Of a stretch of DNA of 64,000 bases, positions 8,668 to 17,654 are shown piece by piece. The stretch's first letter is position 1. The number at the start of each line of letters is the position of its first letter. This stretch comes from Sphaerotilus hippei. Its GTDB lineage: Bacteria; Pseudomonadota; Gammaproteobacteria; Burkholderiales; Burkholderiaceae_C. Made by a program: the position numbers and the translations under genes. The DNA lies in the NCBI RefSeq assembly GCF_003201595.1, contig NZ_QJJS01000001.1, positions 62,001 to 126,000 of the forward strand, read 5' to 3'. The notes under the pieces were generated by a model. That model was not told the DNA's origin. It ran no database searches and saw only the letters and a program-made list of their open reading frames with translations.

Positions 8668-9285
8668 TCAGCGGGACGGGGGCAGGTAGAGCTGGTCCGA
8701 GTAGGTGGCCAGCCACTGCGGACGGAAGGCCACGAAGATCGACGCCAGCATGCCGCTGAGCACCGCATCACCCCAGGCGGCCAGCCAGCGACCGATCATC
8801 TGCTCGGCCGGATCCAGCAGCGGGGACCTGTCACCCCACCACCAGGCCAGCCAGCCCGAGCAGGCGGTGGCCAGCAGGGTCGCGAAGAACCCCCGGCCCA
8901 GGATGTAGACGAACAGGTGATGCGGCAGCCAGCGCCGCACCCCGGCCCCCAGCACCATCGCCAGCGTGCCCGGCAGCACGCCGAGCCAGACCATGCGGTG
9001 CAGGGCTTCGGCGGCGTCGACATGGGCCACGCCGATCATCATCAGCGTGACGGGCACCAGGCACAGCATCGCCAGCGGCCAGCCGGCCATCAGCACCAGC
9101 AGCGACGCGCCCGACAGCGGCTGCAGCACCGCGCTGGCCACCAGCCGGTCGCTGCTCCAGGCCCAGGGCAGCAGCGCACACCACAACAGCCAGGGCCAGG
9201 GTGGCCCGGACCAGCCGACCGCACGCCAGGGGCGGCAGGACAGGGCGGCCATCAAGGCGACCGACGCCAGCAGAAGATCAAGCAT
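8668..9285 (-). CDS. CbiM-like energy-coupling-factor transporter permease family membrane protein
   Basis: A 205-residue polytopic membrane protein with about six hydrophobic stretches. The carboxy-terminal block GDAVLSGMLASIFVAFRPQWLATYSD matches the proteobacterial branch of the CbiM/ECF S-component-like family. His residues in LPHHLFVYILGRGF are typical. No ATPase or CbiQ-like T component is adjacent, so its transport role and substrate (cobalt or nickel in classical members) are unproven. It is convergent with the upstream LysE-type gene, with only 4 bp between stops. Confidence 0.6.
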   Translation of the reverse strand: MLDLLLASVALMAALSCRPWRAVGWSGPPWPWLLWCALLPWAWSSDRLVASAVLQPLSGASLLVLMAGWPLAMLCLVPVTLMMIGVAHVDAAEALHRMVWLGVLPGTLAMVLGAGVRRWLPHHLFVYILGRGFFATLLATACSGWLAWWWGDRSPLLDPAEQMIGRWLAAWGDAVLSGMLASIFVAFRPQWLATYSDQLYLPPSR

Positions 9286-9364
9286 GCGGCGATGCTAGGG
9301 CAGCCGGCCGGCGCCCGCCTGACGGCGCGCAAGCCCGGCGCGTCCCGCGTGGACGGGAAGACGG

Positions 9365-9670
9365 TCAGGACAGCGGCGTCATGCTCGAGGGCACGCCGGC
9401 CGCGGACATCACCACGCCGACCTGCTGGCCCTGGCCTCGTCTCCCCCCGCCGACCGACAGGGGCCGGCCCGCCGGAGGCATCGGCAGGCGGGAAAACTCG
9501 TCGCCCAGGCGCACGAGCTCGGCGTTGCCGCTGGCGCGGCACAGGCTGAGCACCGCACGGGCGTATTCGGGCGGCCCCAGCATCAGGTTCATGTCCACGT
9601 CCTCTCCCAGCTCGTAGAGCAGGAGGTCGTGGATGCGGCCGGCCAGTCGTTGTCGGTTGCTGTCGATCAT
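9365..9670 (-). CDS. Conserved hypothetical protein (101 aa)
   Basis: ATG 9670 gives a 101-residue protein. An in-frame extension to 9727 begins with residues (WCGTASAWSM) that look non-coding. The amino-terminal part reads RIHDLLLYELGEDVDMNLML and is strongly helical. The tail is low-complexity (Gly, Pro, Ser). I do not recognise a characterised family. Similar short proteins with an ELGEDVDMN motif seem to occur in related Burkholderiales (recall only). No signal peptide or membrane segment is seen. The 277-bp gap to rpoN on its upstream side holds only a small hairpin (9817-9835) and a 12-bp palindrome (9859-9870). Confidence 0.55.
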   Translation of the reverse strand: MIDSNRQRLAGRIHDLLLYELGEDVDMNLMLGPPEYARAVLSLCRASGNAELVRLGDEFSRLPMPPAGRPLSVGGGRRGQGQQVGVVMSAAGVPSSMTPLS

Positions 9671-9947
9671 GGTGTCGTCTCCCATGACCATGCTCCATGC
9701 AGACGCCGTGCCGCACCACCCTCGCAAACGCGCAAATCTGCATCAGCATGTGAGCGAGCGTGAGCGGCATCACGCCGGACGCCCGGTACCAGCATCAGGC
9801 ATCAGGGTCGGTCCCTAGTCGCGGAAAGGGCGACTGTCAAGTCCCGGCGCATGCCTGCCCCGGTACCGGGCACACGAACCCGTCGCCGATGGGCAGGGAT
9901 GGTGCATGGATGGCGCGCACTGCACCATCGGGCACCGCGGACAGGGC

Positions 9948-11639
9948 TCACATCGCCTTGCGCTGGTTGGCAGGCGAGATCTTCAGCGCCTCGCGGTACT
10001 TGGCCACCGTGCGGCGCGCGACCTGGATGCCCTGCTCCTCGAGCATGTCGCTGAGCTGGCTGTCCGACAGCGGCTTCTTCGGGTCCTCGGCGGCGACGAA
10101 CTGCTTGATCAGCGCCCGCACCGCCGTGCTCGACGCGTTGCCGCCGGCATCGGTGTTGAGCGAGCTGCCGAAGAAGTACTTCAGCTCAAAGGTGCCGAAC
10201 GGCGTGTTCATGTACTTGGCCGTCGTCACGCGCGAGATGGTCGACTCGTGCAGGCCCAGCTCGTCGGCGATCTCGCGCAGCACCAGCGGCTTCATCGCGA
10301 TCTCGCCGTGCGTGAAGAAGCCCTTCTGGCGCTCGACGATGGCCTGCGAGACGCGCTGGATGGTGTCGAAGCGCTGCAGGATGTTCTTGACGAACCAGCG
10401 GGCCTCCTGAAGGCGCGCCGACAGGGACGAACCGGCCTCGTCGGCGCCGTTGCCCGCGCTCTTCTGCTGGCCGCGGTGCTGGCGCAGCACCTGCGCGTAC
10501 ATGTCGTTGATGCGCAGCTTGGGCATCACGTCCGGGTTCAGCACCACGCGCCAGCCGCGCCCCGACTTCTGCACGATCACGTCGGGCACGATGATGTTGG
10601 CCTCGGCGCGCGAGAAGCGCCGCCCCGGCTTGGGCTCGAGCGTGACGATCAGGCTCTGCGCGGCGCGGATGAGGTCCTCGCTGGAGGCGGTGGCCGCCAC
10701 CAGCTTCTTGACGTCACGCCGGCCGAGCAGCTCCAGGTGGCCGTTGCAGATGCGCATGGCCACGGTGCGGGCCTCGCTGCCGGGCAGCTCACGCAGCTGC
10801 AGCAGCAGGCACTCGGACAGGTCCCGCGCGCCCACGCCGGTGGGCTCCATGTTCTGCAGCCAGGCCAGCGCGCAGCGCAGCCGGCCGAGCAGATCCTCGC
10901 GCAGCAGTTCGACGTCGGGCTCTTGCTCGTCGGCCCAGGCCGCGGCTTCGGCGACGGCGTCCTCCACCATCGCCACCAGTTCCCCCTCGAGGGCCGGCAC
11001 CGGCTCGTGCACCAGGCTGGCCACCGTCGGGAAGCTGCCCAGCTCCAGGCTGTCGGCCAGGCGATCGGCGATGTCCTCCAGCCGGTCGGCCAAGTAACCG
11101 TCCTCGCTGAGCGAATCGATCAGGGCCTCGACCAGCAGCGCGTCGACCGGCTGCAGGTGCAGGCCGCGCAGCTGGGTGCGCAGGTGGTCGGCCAGCGTCA
11201 GCGCGACGGTGGAGCGTTCGCTCCAGTCGGTGTCGTCGTCGTCGAGGGCGCCGTTGCGCACGCCCGGGGACTCGGCGATGCCGTCGAAATCGTCCCGCTC
11301 GGTGCCGTTTTCCCAGTCGTCACGCTCGGTCGCGCCAAACTCCATCTGGTCGACGGCCACGTCCGGCTCGGCCGGGGTGTCCGAAGGACTGGAGCCGGTT
11401 TCCGCGCCATCCCAGGCCTCCTCGGAGGCGCTGGTCCGATCGGGCGCCGGCGCTTCCAGCGCGGTGCGATCGGGCAGGGGCATGTCGTCGTCGGTCTCGA
11501 GGAACGGGTTCTGCTCGAGCATCTGCTCGACTTCCTGATGCAACTCGAGCGTCGAGAGCTGCAAGAGCCTGATCGATTGCTGCAGCTGGGGCGTGAGCGC
11601 CAGGTGCTGCGAGAGGCGGACCTGCAAGGACGGTTTCAC
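9948..11639 (-). CDS. rpoN: RNA polymerase sigma-54 factor RpoN
   Basis: A 563-residue protein that starts at GTG 11639 with an AAAGG ribosome site 7 nt before it. Sigma-54 directs RNA polymerase to -24/-12 promoters and needs AAA+ activators. The glutamine-rich amino-terminal activator-interacting region (LTPQLQQSIRLLQLSTLEL), a long acidic linker (about residues 50-150), the helix-turn-helix (LHESTISRVTTAKYM) and the RpoN box ARRTVAKYRE at residues 541-550 are all visible. It is longer than the E. coli protein (477) mainly because of the acidic linker. It lies 14 bp downstream of lptB in the lptA-lptB-rpoN order. Confidence 0.97.
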   Translation of the reverse strand: MKPSLQVRLSQHLALTPQLQQSIRLLQLSTLELHQEVEQMLEQNPFLETDDDMPLPDRTALEAPAPDRTSASEEAWDGAETGSSPSDTPAEPDVAVDQMEFGATERDDWENGTERDDFDGIAESPGVRNGALDDDDTDWSERSTVALTLADHLRTQLRGLHLQPVDALLVEALIDSLSEDGYLADRLEDIADRLADSLELGSFPTVASLVHEPVPALEGELVAMVEDAVAEAAAWADEQEPDVELLREDLLGRLRCALAWLQNMEPTGVGARDLSECLLLQLRELPGSEARTVAMRICNGHLELLGRRDVKKLVAATASSEDLIRAAQSLIVTLEPKPGRRFSRAEANIIVPDVIVQKSGRGWRVVLNPDVMPKLRINDMYAQVLRQHRGQQKSAGNGADEAGSSLSARLQEARWFVKNILQRFDTIQRVSQAIVERQKGFFTHGEIAMKPLVLREIADELGLHESTISRVTTAKYMNTPFGTFELKYFFGSSLNTDAGGNASSTAVRALIKQFVAAEDPKKPLSDSQLSDMLEEQGIQVARRTVAKYREALKISPANQRKAM

Positions 11640-11653
11640 GGATCAGCCTTTGT

Positions 11654-12394
11654 TCACATGCGGAAGTTCTCGCCCAGATAGACCTTGCGAACATCCGGGT
11701 TCTCGACGATTTCGGCCGGCGTGCCTTCGTACAGCACCCGACCCTCACTGATGATGTAGGCCCGGTCGCAGATGCCGAGCGTCTCGCGCACGTTGTGGTC
11801 GGTGATCAGCACCCCGATGCCACGGGCCTTGAGGAATTCGATGATGCGCTGGATCTCGATCACCGCGATCGGATCGACGCCGGCAAACGGCTCGTCGAGC
11901 AGGATGAAGCGTGGCTGGGTCGCCAGCGCACGGGCGATCTCGACCCGGCGGCGCTCGCCACCGGACAGCGCCGGGGCGGGGCTGTCGCGCAGCTTGCCGA
12001 TCGACAGATCGCTCAGCAGGCCGTCGAGCAGCTGCTCGATGCGGTCCTTGCGCAGCGCCCGCCCCTGCTCGTCGACCTGCAGCTCGAGCACGGCGCGGAT
12101 GTTCTCCTCGACGGTCAGGCGGCGGAAGATCGAGGCCTCCTGCGGCAGGTAGGACAGCCCGAGGCGGGCACGCTCGTGGATCGGCAGGCGCTCGATCGCC
12201 GCCCCGTCGATGCGGATGCGGCCGGCATCGGCTCGCACCAGGCCGACCAGCATGTAGAAGCTGGTCGTCTTGCCCGCGCCGTTCGGGCCGAGCAGGCCGA
12301 CCACCTCGCCGCTGTGCACCGACAGGTGCACCTCCTTGACGACCTTGCGTGCGCCGTAGCTCTTCTGCAGGCCTTCGGCTTCCAGCACGCTCAT
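11654..12394 (-). CDS. lptB: LPS export ABC transporter ATP-binding protein LptB
   Basis: A 246-residue cytoplasmic ATPase that powers extraction of lipopolysaccharide from the inner membrane through LptFG. Walker [10 protein letters not shown] is at residues 36-44, the signature is [15 protein letters not shown], and Walker B is [12 protein letters not shown]. The family-specific carboxy-terminal part ends GENFRM. Its ATG overlaps the lptA stop as ATGA, showing tight coupling. The order lptA-lptB-rpoN is the standard proteobacterial one. Confidence 0.97.
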   Translation of the reverse strand: MSVLEAEGLQKSYGARKVVKEVHLSVHSGEVVGLLGPNGAGKTTSFYMLVGLVRADAGRIRIDGAAIERLPIHERARLGLSYLPQEASIFRRLTVEENIRAVLELQVDEQGRALRKDRIEQLLDGLLSDLSIGKLRDSPAPALSGGERRRVEIARALATQPRFILLDEPFAGVDPIAVIEIQRIIEFLKARGIGVLITDHNVRETLGICDRAYIISEGRVLYEGTPAEIVENPDVRKVYLGENFRM

Positions 12395-12945
12395 CGGGCG
12401 CCTCCCGCCGGCGCCGAGGCCGCATCGGACGCAGCCCGCGGGGTCACCACCGCCCGCACCCGTCCCGGCACGGCGCCGGTCGCGCCCAGCACCTCGACGA
12501 CGTCACGCTGGCGGTCGTAGGTGATCTGGTCGCCGCTGACCTGGTCGGCCAGCTTGCCGTCGCGGTAGACCCGTACGCGGGCGGCCTCGATGAAGCGCAC
12601 GGTCTCGGAGGCCGCGTCGTATTCGATGCGCCGGGCGTCACCCTCGATCACCTCGTCGGGGCCGACGCGCTTCTGGCGGAAGGTCGCCGGCTGGGCGGCC
12701 GTGCCCAGCGCGGTGGCCAGCGCCCCCCGGGGTCCTTCGCGCATCTCGACCTCGCCGGCCTTGAGCACCAGCGAGCCGCGCGTGATCTCGACCCCGCCGG
12801 TGAGCTGGCGGGTGCGGCGCTTGCCGTCGATCTTCATCTGGCCGGCATCCACCGTCAGCGGTTCATCCCGGTCGGCCGCCCGGGCAGGCAGGCCGATCGA
12901 GACCATCAAGGCCAGGGCGAGGAGAGCGTTGGGCAGCGGACGCAT
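12391..12945 (-). CDS. lptA: LPS transport periplasmic protein LptA
   Basis: A 184-residue protein if started at ATG 12945. An in-frame start at 12984 would put a polar stretch before the signal peptide. A cleavable signal peptide (hydrophobic [11 protein letters not shown], then PARA) is followed by the OstA-like beta-jellyroll domain ([19 protein letters not shown] through VVEVLGATG). LptA forms the periplasmic bridge that carries LPS from LptC to LptD. lptC, usually immediately upstream, is not in this window; upstream is a dsbA-like gene. Confidence 0.93.
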   Translation of the reverse strand: MRPLPNALLALALMVSIGLPARAADRDEPLTVDAGQMKIDGKRRTRQLTGGVEITRGSLVLKAGEVEMREGPRGALATALGTAAQPATFRQKRVGPDEVIEGDARRIEYDAASETVRFIEAARVRVYRDGKLADQVSGDQITYDRQRDVVEVLGATGAVPGRVRAVVTPRAASDAASAPAGGAR

Positions 12946-12982
12946 TGCGGCATGAATTTTGCATTGATTGTAGCCACGAAGC

Positions 12983-13016
12983 ATAAAGGCTCACGACCTT
13001 CGCCGCGAGCCTTTAT
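12983..13016. terminator. Stem-loop between dsbA-like gene and lptA
   Basis: Perfect 10-bp arms ATAAAGGCTC (12983-12992) and GAGCCTTTAT (13007-13016) flank a 14-nt loop. It lies 3' of the dsbA-like gene and 38 bp before the lptA start on the minus strand. A role as terminator or mRNA-processing structure is inferred. No long T-run follows. Confidence 0.45.
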
Positions 13017-13040
13017 CTGCCTGTGGTCTCGATGACACGT

Positions 13041-13060
13041 CCGTGTCCGCCAGGACACGG
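13041..13060 (-). terminator. Terminator-like hairpin after the dsbA-like gene
   Basis: Perfect 8-bp arms CCGTGTCC and GGACACGG around a GCCA tetraloop begin 17 bp past the dsbA-like stop codon. There is no U-tract, so it may be an mRNA 3'-end stabiliser instead of an intrinsic terminator. Confidence 0.45.
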
Positions 13061-13076
13061 CACGCGCCCGCGGGGA

Positions 13077-13745
13077 TCAGGTGCCCTTGCGCGCGCGCAG
13101 GATCAGCTGGTCTACCAGCTGCAGCGCCCGGCCGTGGCCGACGGCTTCGGGCGCGTTGTCGCCACCCGCCAGCGCGGGCGAGGTGTAGAAGCGGCCGTGC
13201 ACGCCCAGCGCCGGCACGCCCTCGATCTTGTAGGCCTCGGCCAGCTTGCTGCTCTGGCGCACCCGGTTGGCCATGCCAAAGGAGTTGAAGATCTCCTTGA
13301 ACTTCGCCTCGTCGACGCCGTTGGCCACGGCCCAGGCGATGATGGCCTCGGGCCGGTCCAGGCGCTCGCCCTCGACATGGATGCGATGGAAGACCTTGCG
13401 CTGCAGGCTGTCCATCAGGCCCATCGTCTCCAGCGTCAGCGCCAGGCGCTGCTGCGGCTCGAAACTCGGCCGGAAGCCCACATGCACGCGGCGGAACACC
13501 ACGTCGGCCGGCAGCTTCTTGACCCAGGCCTCCAGCGTCGGCTCGAACGCGTTGCAGTGCGGGCAGCCGTACCAGAAGAACTCGACCACCTCGATCTTGC
13601 CGGCCGGCACCGACACCGCCACCGACTGCGGCAGGCGCACGTAGTGGCGCCCCTCCTGGAAAACAGCCTGCGCCGACGCGGCACCTGCTGCACCACCCGC
13701 CACCAGCAGCGCACTGCCCTGCGCGATGAATGCGCGACGATCCAT
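13077..13745 (-). CDS. dsbA: Thiol:disulfide interchange protein, DsbA family
   Basis: A 222-residue exported protein from ATG 13745, which has an AAAGGA ribosome site. The amino terminus begins MDRRAF followed by a hydrophobic Ala/Gly core ending SAQA, and the RR pair could suit Tat or Sec export. The thioredoxin-fold active site C61-P-H-C64 lies in VVEFFWYGCPHC, and the cis-proline region reads EGVPALGVHGRFY. DsbA oxidises cysteine pairs in periplasmic proteins and is recharged by DsbB, which is not in this window. The upstream neighbour on the same strand, a SPOR protein, ends 17 bp before this start. Confidence 0.93.
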   Translation of the reverse strand: MDRRAFIAQGSALLVAGGAAGAASAQAVFQEGRHYVRLPQSVAVSVPAGKIEVVEFFWYGCPHCNAFEPTLEAWVKKLPADVVFRRVHVGFRPSFEPQQRLALTLETMGLMDSLQRKVFHRIHVEGERLDRPEAIIAWAVANGVDEAKFKEIFNSFGMANRVRQSSKLAEAYKIEGVPALGVHGRFYTSPALAGGDNAPEAVGHGRALQLVDQLILRARKGT

Positions 13746-13762
13746 GACCAGTCCTTTCAGAT

Positions 13763-14392
13763 TCACTTGGCGACGCGCACCAGCGCGGATTCGCCATAAC
13801 CAGCCCCTGCCGCCTCTTCCTTGGCCTTCTCGGCGTCGGACTGCGTGTCGAAGGGCCCCAGACGTACCCGGTAGATGATCCGTCCGCTCTGTTCGCGTTC
13901 CGTGATTCTGGCGGTCAGGCCGCTGATGGCGAGCTTGGCACGCTGCTGCTCGGCATCCTCGGTGCGTGTGTAGGCACCAACTTGCACGTAGAACTGCGTG
14001 CCTTCAGCACTGCCCGAACGAGCGGCGGACGATGCCGCCGACGCGGCGGCCGCCGGACGGGGTGCGGCGACCACGGCCGACGGCGTGGCCGCCGGTGCGG
14101 GTGCCGCCGCCGGCGGCTGGGCCGCACCGGACTGCACCACCCCGCTGGCGACCCCGGCGGGCGCACGGGCGGGGTTCTTGCCGTACAGCGGTGCGTTCGG
14201 GTCCCAGTTGCGGTTGCGCTCGGTCTCGGCCGCGTCCTGCTCCTGGGTGCGCTGGGGCACCTTGTCCACGAACGGCACCGGTGCCTTCGTCACGTACAGG
14301 GCCACCGCCAGGGCGACCGCCAGCCCGACCAGCAGGCCCACGACCATGCCCAGGCCGAAGCCGCCCCGCTGACGCTTCATGCTTGTCGCCAT
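13763..14392 (-). CDS. SPOR-domain membrane protein, FtsN-like
   Basis: A 209-residue protein from ATG 14392, with AGGAG about 9 nt before it. The short cytoplasmic tail MATSMKRQRGG is followed by one transmembrane helix (about residues 14-35), an Ala/Pro-rich periplasmic linker, and a carboxy-terminal SPOR domain (FYVQVGAYTRTEDAEQQRAKL to GESALVRVAK). SPOR domains bind denuded septal peptidoglycan, so a cell-division role is likely. The gene is located between argS and a dsbA-like gene, the arrangement seen in many Burkholderiales. Confidence 0.88.
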   Translation of the reverse strand: MATSMKRQRGGFGLGMVVGLLVGLAVALAVALYVTKAPVPFVDKVPQRTQEQDAAETERNRNWDPNAPLYGKNPARAPAGVASGVVQSGAAQPPAAAPAPAATPSAVVAAPRPAAAASAASSAARSGSAEGTQFYVQVGAYTRTEDAEQQRAKLAISGLTARITEREQSGRIIYRVRLGPFDTQSDAEKAKEEAAGAGYGESALVRVAK

Positions 14393-14422
14393 CACCCATC
14401 ACTCCTCTGGAGGTTCGTCAGA

Positions 14423-16108
14423 TCACATGCGATCGGGCGCACCGACGCCGAGCACCGCCAGCGCATTGCGCAGCACCTGGGCGGTGGCCGCCAGCAGCGC
14501 CATGCGGGCACGCATCAGCGCGGCGTCGTCGACCAGGAAACGCACGGCCGCGTAGTAGCCGTGATAGAGCGCGGCGAGGTCACGCAGGTAGAACGCGACA
14601 TCGTGCGGCGCCAGGTCACCGGCGGCACGCGTCAGCATCTCGGGGTAGTCCGACAGCTTGTTCATCAGCGTGGCCTCGGTCGGCTCGACCAGCAGGCTCA
14701 GGTCGGCCGCGCCCAGGTCGGCCAGCACGCCACCGTGCTGCTCGACGTACTTCGCCAGCACCGAGCGGATGCGCGCATGCGCATACTGCACGTAGATCAC
14801 CGGGTTCTCGTCGTCCTCCTTCAGCGCCAGATCGACGTCGAAGACGAACTCGGTATCGGCCTTGCGGCTGATCAGGAAGAAGCGCACCGCATCGCGGCTG
14901 GTCCAGTCGATCAGGTCGCGCAGCGTCACGTAGCTGCCGGCACGCTTGGAGATCTTGACCTCCTCGCCGCCGCGCATCACTGTGACCATCTTGTGCAGCA
15001 CGTAGTCGGGCCAGCCCAGCGGGATGCCCACGCCTGCGGCCTGCAGGCCCGCGCGCACCCGGGCGATCGTGCCGTGGTGGTCGCTGCCCTGCACGTTGAC
15101 GACCTTGTCGAAGCCCCGCTGCCACTTGTCGATGTGGTAGGCCACGTCCGGCACGAAGTAGGTGAACGTGCCGTCGGACTTGCGCATCACACGGTCCTTG
15201 TCGTCACCGTAGTCGGTCGAGCGCAGCCAGAGCGCGCCACCCTCCTCGAAGGTCTTGCCCGCGTCGCTGAGTTTCTGCACCGCCGCGGCGACCTGGCCGC
15301 TGCTGTAGAGGCCGGACTCGAGGAAGTAGTGATCGAAGCGCACGCCGAAGGCCTGCAGGTCCAGGTCCTGCTCGTGGCGCAGGTAGGCCACGGCGAACTG
15401 GCGGATGCCGTCGAGGTCGTCCGGGTCGCCCGAGGCGGTGAACTCGCGGTCGTCGGCCTTGACCGTCTCGCGCGCCAGGAAACCGCGGGCGATGTCGGCG
15501 ATGTAGTCGCCGTTGTAGGCCGACTCCGGCCAGCCGGCGTCGCCGGGCTTGAGGCCCTTGATGCGGCACTGCGTCGACGTGGCCAGCGTGCCGATCTGCA
15601 CCCCCGCGTCGTTGTAGTAGAACTCGCGGTGCACGTCCCAGCCCTGCGTGGCGTAGAGGTTGCACAGCGCATCGCCCAGTGCCGCCTGGCGGCCGTGGCC
15701 CACGTGCAGCGGCCCGGTCGGGTTGGCCGAGACGAACTCGACCATCGCGCGCCGGCCCTGGGCCGGCTGGCTGCCGTAGCGCTCGCCGGCACCCAGCACC
15801 GCCGAGACGATCTGCTGGCGCGCGGCGGGCTTGAGCTTCAGGTTGATGAAGCCCGGCCCGGCGATGTCCATCGACTCGACCCAGCGCTGCACCGCCGCCT
15901 GCTGCTGCAGGGCGGTGACCAGCGCCTGGGCGAGCTCGCGCGGGTTCTTGCGCAGCGGCCGGGCCAGCTGCATGGCCAGGGTGCAGGCAAGGTCGCCATG
16001 GGCGGCCTGCTTGGGGCTTTCGAAGGCGGGAGCGACCTGCGACTCGGGCGCCACCTGTGCCACCGCGTCCCTCAGGGCGAGCAGCAAGTCATCTTTGGCT
16101 TGGATCAT
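14423..16108 (-). CDS. argS: Arginyl-tRNA synthetase
   Basis: A 561-residue class I aminoacyl-tRNA synthetase, near the usual 560-580. It shows the HIGH-like motif HVGHGR ([17 protein letters not shown]), the KMSKS-like motif VKISKRAG, and the carboxy-terminal anticodon-binding helical domain with [12 protein letters not shown]. It charges tRNA-Arg and needs tRNA for amino-acid activation. It is the first gene of the minus-strand argS-SPOR-dsbA block, with 30 bp to the SPOR gene. Confidence 0.97.
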   Translation of the reverse strand: MIQAKDDLLLALRDAVAQVAPESQVAPAFESPKQAAHGDLACTLAMQLARPLRKNPRELAQALVTALQQQAAVQRWVESMDIAGPGFINLKLKPAARQQIVSAVLGAGERYGSQPAQGRRAMVEFVSANPTGPLHVGHGRQAALGDALCNLYATQGWDVHREFYYNDAGVQIGTLATSTQCRIKGLKPGDAGWPESAYNGDYIADIARGFLARETVKADDREFTASGDPDDLDGIRQFAVAYLRHEQDLDLQAFGVRFDHYFLESGLYSSGQVAAAVQKLSDAGKTFEEGGALWLRSTDYGDDKDRVMRKSDGTFTYFVPDVAYHIDKWQRGFDKVVNVQGSDHHGTIARVRAGLQAAGVGIPLGWPDYVLHKMVTVMRGGEEVKISKRAGSYVTLRDLIDWTSRDAVRFFLISRKADTEFVFDVDLALKEDDENPVIYVQYAHARIRSVLAKYVEQHGGVLADLGAADLSLLVEPTEATLMNKLSDYPEMLTRAAGDLAPHDVAFYLRDLAALYHGYYAAVRFLVDDAALMRARMALLAATAQVLRNALAVLGVGAPDRM

Positions 16109-16190
16109 GCGCGGATTCTACGGTTGGGGCTCCCGGCGGCATTACGCACTTGCCGCTGCCGGCCGCGAGTGAAAAGATCGGGCAGTGATC

Positions 16191-17537
16191 ATGCCCACCT
16201 CTTCCTCCAGCCCACCCTCGGGTGCCATGCCGCTGCGCATCGGCAAGTACCGCATCATGCGCCGCATCGGCGAGGGCACGACCAGCGAAGTCTTCCTGGG
16301 CCATGACGAGTTCAACGACCGGCCGGTCGCGGTCAAGCGGGTGCGCGGCAGCATGCTGCGCGACGCCACCGACGGGCATGTGTTCTCGCGCTTCTTCGCC
16401 TCCGAGGCCGCGCTGGCCGGCCGGCTGCACCACCCCAACGTGGTCGACATCTACGATGCCGTGCCCGACCCGGTCGAGCCTTACCTGGTCATGGAGTACG
16501 TGCCGGGCACGACGCTGCGGGCCTACTGCCAGCCCGACCACCTGCTGCCGCTGGAGCAGATCGTCGAAATCGGCTTCAAGTGCGCGATGGCGCTGGGCTA
16601 CTGCTACCGCCAGGGCCTGATCCACCGCGACGTCAAGCCCGCCAACATCTTTGCCGTCGAGGCCCAGGGGGTCGTGACCGACGTGAAGATCGGCGACTTC
16701 GGCAGCGCGCTGAACCTGACCTCCGAGGCCACCCAGGTGCACCGGGTCGGCTCGCTGGCCTACATGTCGCCCGAGCAGCTCGACGGCAGCGAGCTCGACG
16801 CGCGCGCCGACATCTACTCGCTGGGCGCGCTGCTCTACCACCTGATCGCAGGCCAGCCCCCGTTCGACGGCGTCAGCCAGGCCACGCTGATGCACCAGAT
16901 CTGCCACGCCCACCCGCCGTCGCTGGTCAACCTGCGCACCGGCGTGACCCCGGCGCTCGACCAGGTGGTGCAGCGCTGCCTGGCCAAGCAGGCCGGTGAC
17001 CGCTACGCGACCTGGGACGAGGTCGGCGAAGCGCTGTCGCAGCTGGTCAGCCTGCACCACGTGCCCCGCGGCGCGCTGCAGGGCGTGCTCGACTCGGAGC
17101 GCTTCACGCTGCTGCGCACGCTGGACTTCTTCACCCAGTTCGGCGACGTGGCGCTCTGGGAGGTCGTGCACCGGGCGCGCTGGCAGCGCTTCCCGGTCGG
17201 CCACCCGCTCTACAGCCGCGGCGACGAGGGCCGCACCTTCCACATCATCGCCGCCGGGGCGGTCGAGGTCTACCGCGAGGGCCGGCGCGTGGCCCAGCTC
17301 GGCAGCGGCACCTCGGTGGGCGAGATGGCCTACCTCGCGCCCAGCCCGGAACTGCGCCAGCACAGCGCCGACATCGTCGTGACCGAGGCCAGCACGACCA
17401 TCTCCTTCACGCCCGACACGCTGGCGCGGCTGAGCCCGAACTCGCGCCACCTCTTCGACGAGGCCTTCATCCGGGTGCTGGTGCGGCGCCTGCACGCCGC
17501 CCACGAATCGCTCGCCCACCCGCGACGCATCCTCTGA
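16191..17537 (+). CDS. Serine/threonine protein kinase fused to a cyclic-nucleotide-binding-like domain
   Basis: A 448-residue protein if started at ATG 16191; GTG 16185 is also in frame. The Hanks-type kinase domain occupies about residues 18-285: Gly-loop GEGTTSEVF, Lys49 in VAVKRV, catalytic HRDVKPAN (145-152), DFG (169-171), and MSPEQ. The carboxy-terminal part (about 315-435) resembles a Crp/cNMP-binding beta-roll: FPVGHPLYSRGDEGRTFHII, then GEMAYL. It has no transmembrane segment and no DNA-binding helix. It is divergent from argS by 82 bp. The kinase is probably regulated by nucleotide or by the domain acting as a pseudo-sensor; the ligand and targets are unknown. Confidence 0.9.
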   Translation: MPTSSSSPPSGAMPLRIGKYRIMRRIGEGTTSEVFLGHDEFNDRPVAVKRVRGSMLRDATDGHVFSRFFASEAALAGRLHHPNVVDIYDAVPDPVEPYLVMEYVPGTTLRAYCQPDHLLPLEQIVEIGFKCAMALGYCYRQGLIHRDVKPANIFAVEAQGVVTDVKIGDFGSALNLTSEATQVHRVGSLAYMSPEQLDGSELDARADIYSLGALLYHLIAGQPPFDGVSQATLMHQICHAHPPSLVNLRTGVTPALDQVVQRCLAKQAGDRYATWDEVGEALSQLVSLHHVPRGALQGVLDSERFTLLRTLDFFTQFGDVALWEVVHRARWQRFPVGHPLYSRGDEGRTFHIIAAGAVEVYREGRRVAQLGSGTSVGEMAYLAPSPELRQHSADIVVTEASTTISFTPDTLARLSPNSRHLFDEAFIRVLVRRLHAAHESLAHPRRIL

Positions 17538-17654
17538 CGCCACGGTACCTGTGCGTCCATGTGCCGATCCACGCGCTTGCCTGCCGGCGCCGACCGCGCT
17601 CCAATGCGCGGGCAGCAGCACGCTGCAGATCACATCGTGGAAGAGGAAACCGAC

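Noticed and set aside
9817-9870. Small hairpin and 12-bp palindrome CCCGGTACCGGG upstream of the 101-aa gene as an operator
   Set aside because: GC-rich short palindromes occur by chance in such a genome, and nothing links these to a known regulator.
13982-16306. Long plus-strand open frame of 774 codons antisense to argS and the SPOR gene
   Set aside because: Shadow of argS in a high-GC genome; the sense strand contains HVGHGR and KISKR synthetase motifs.
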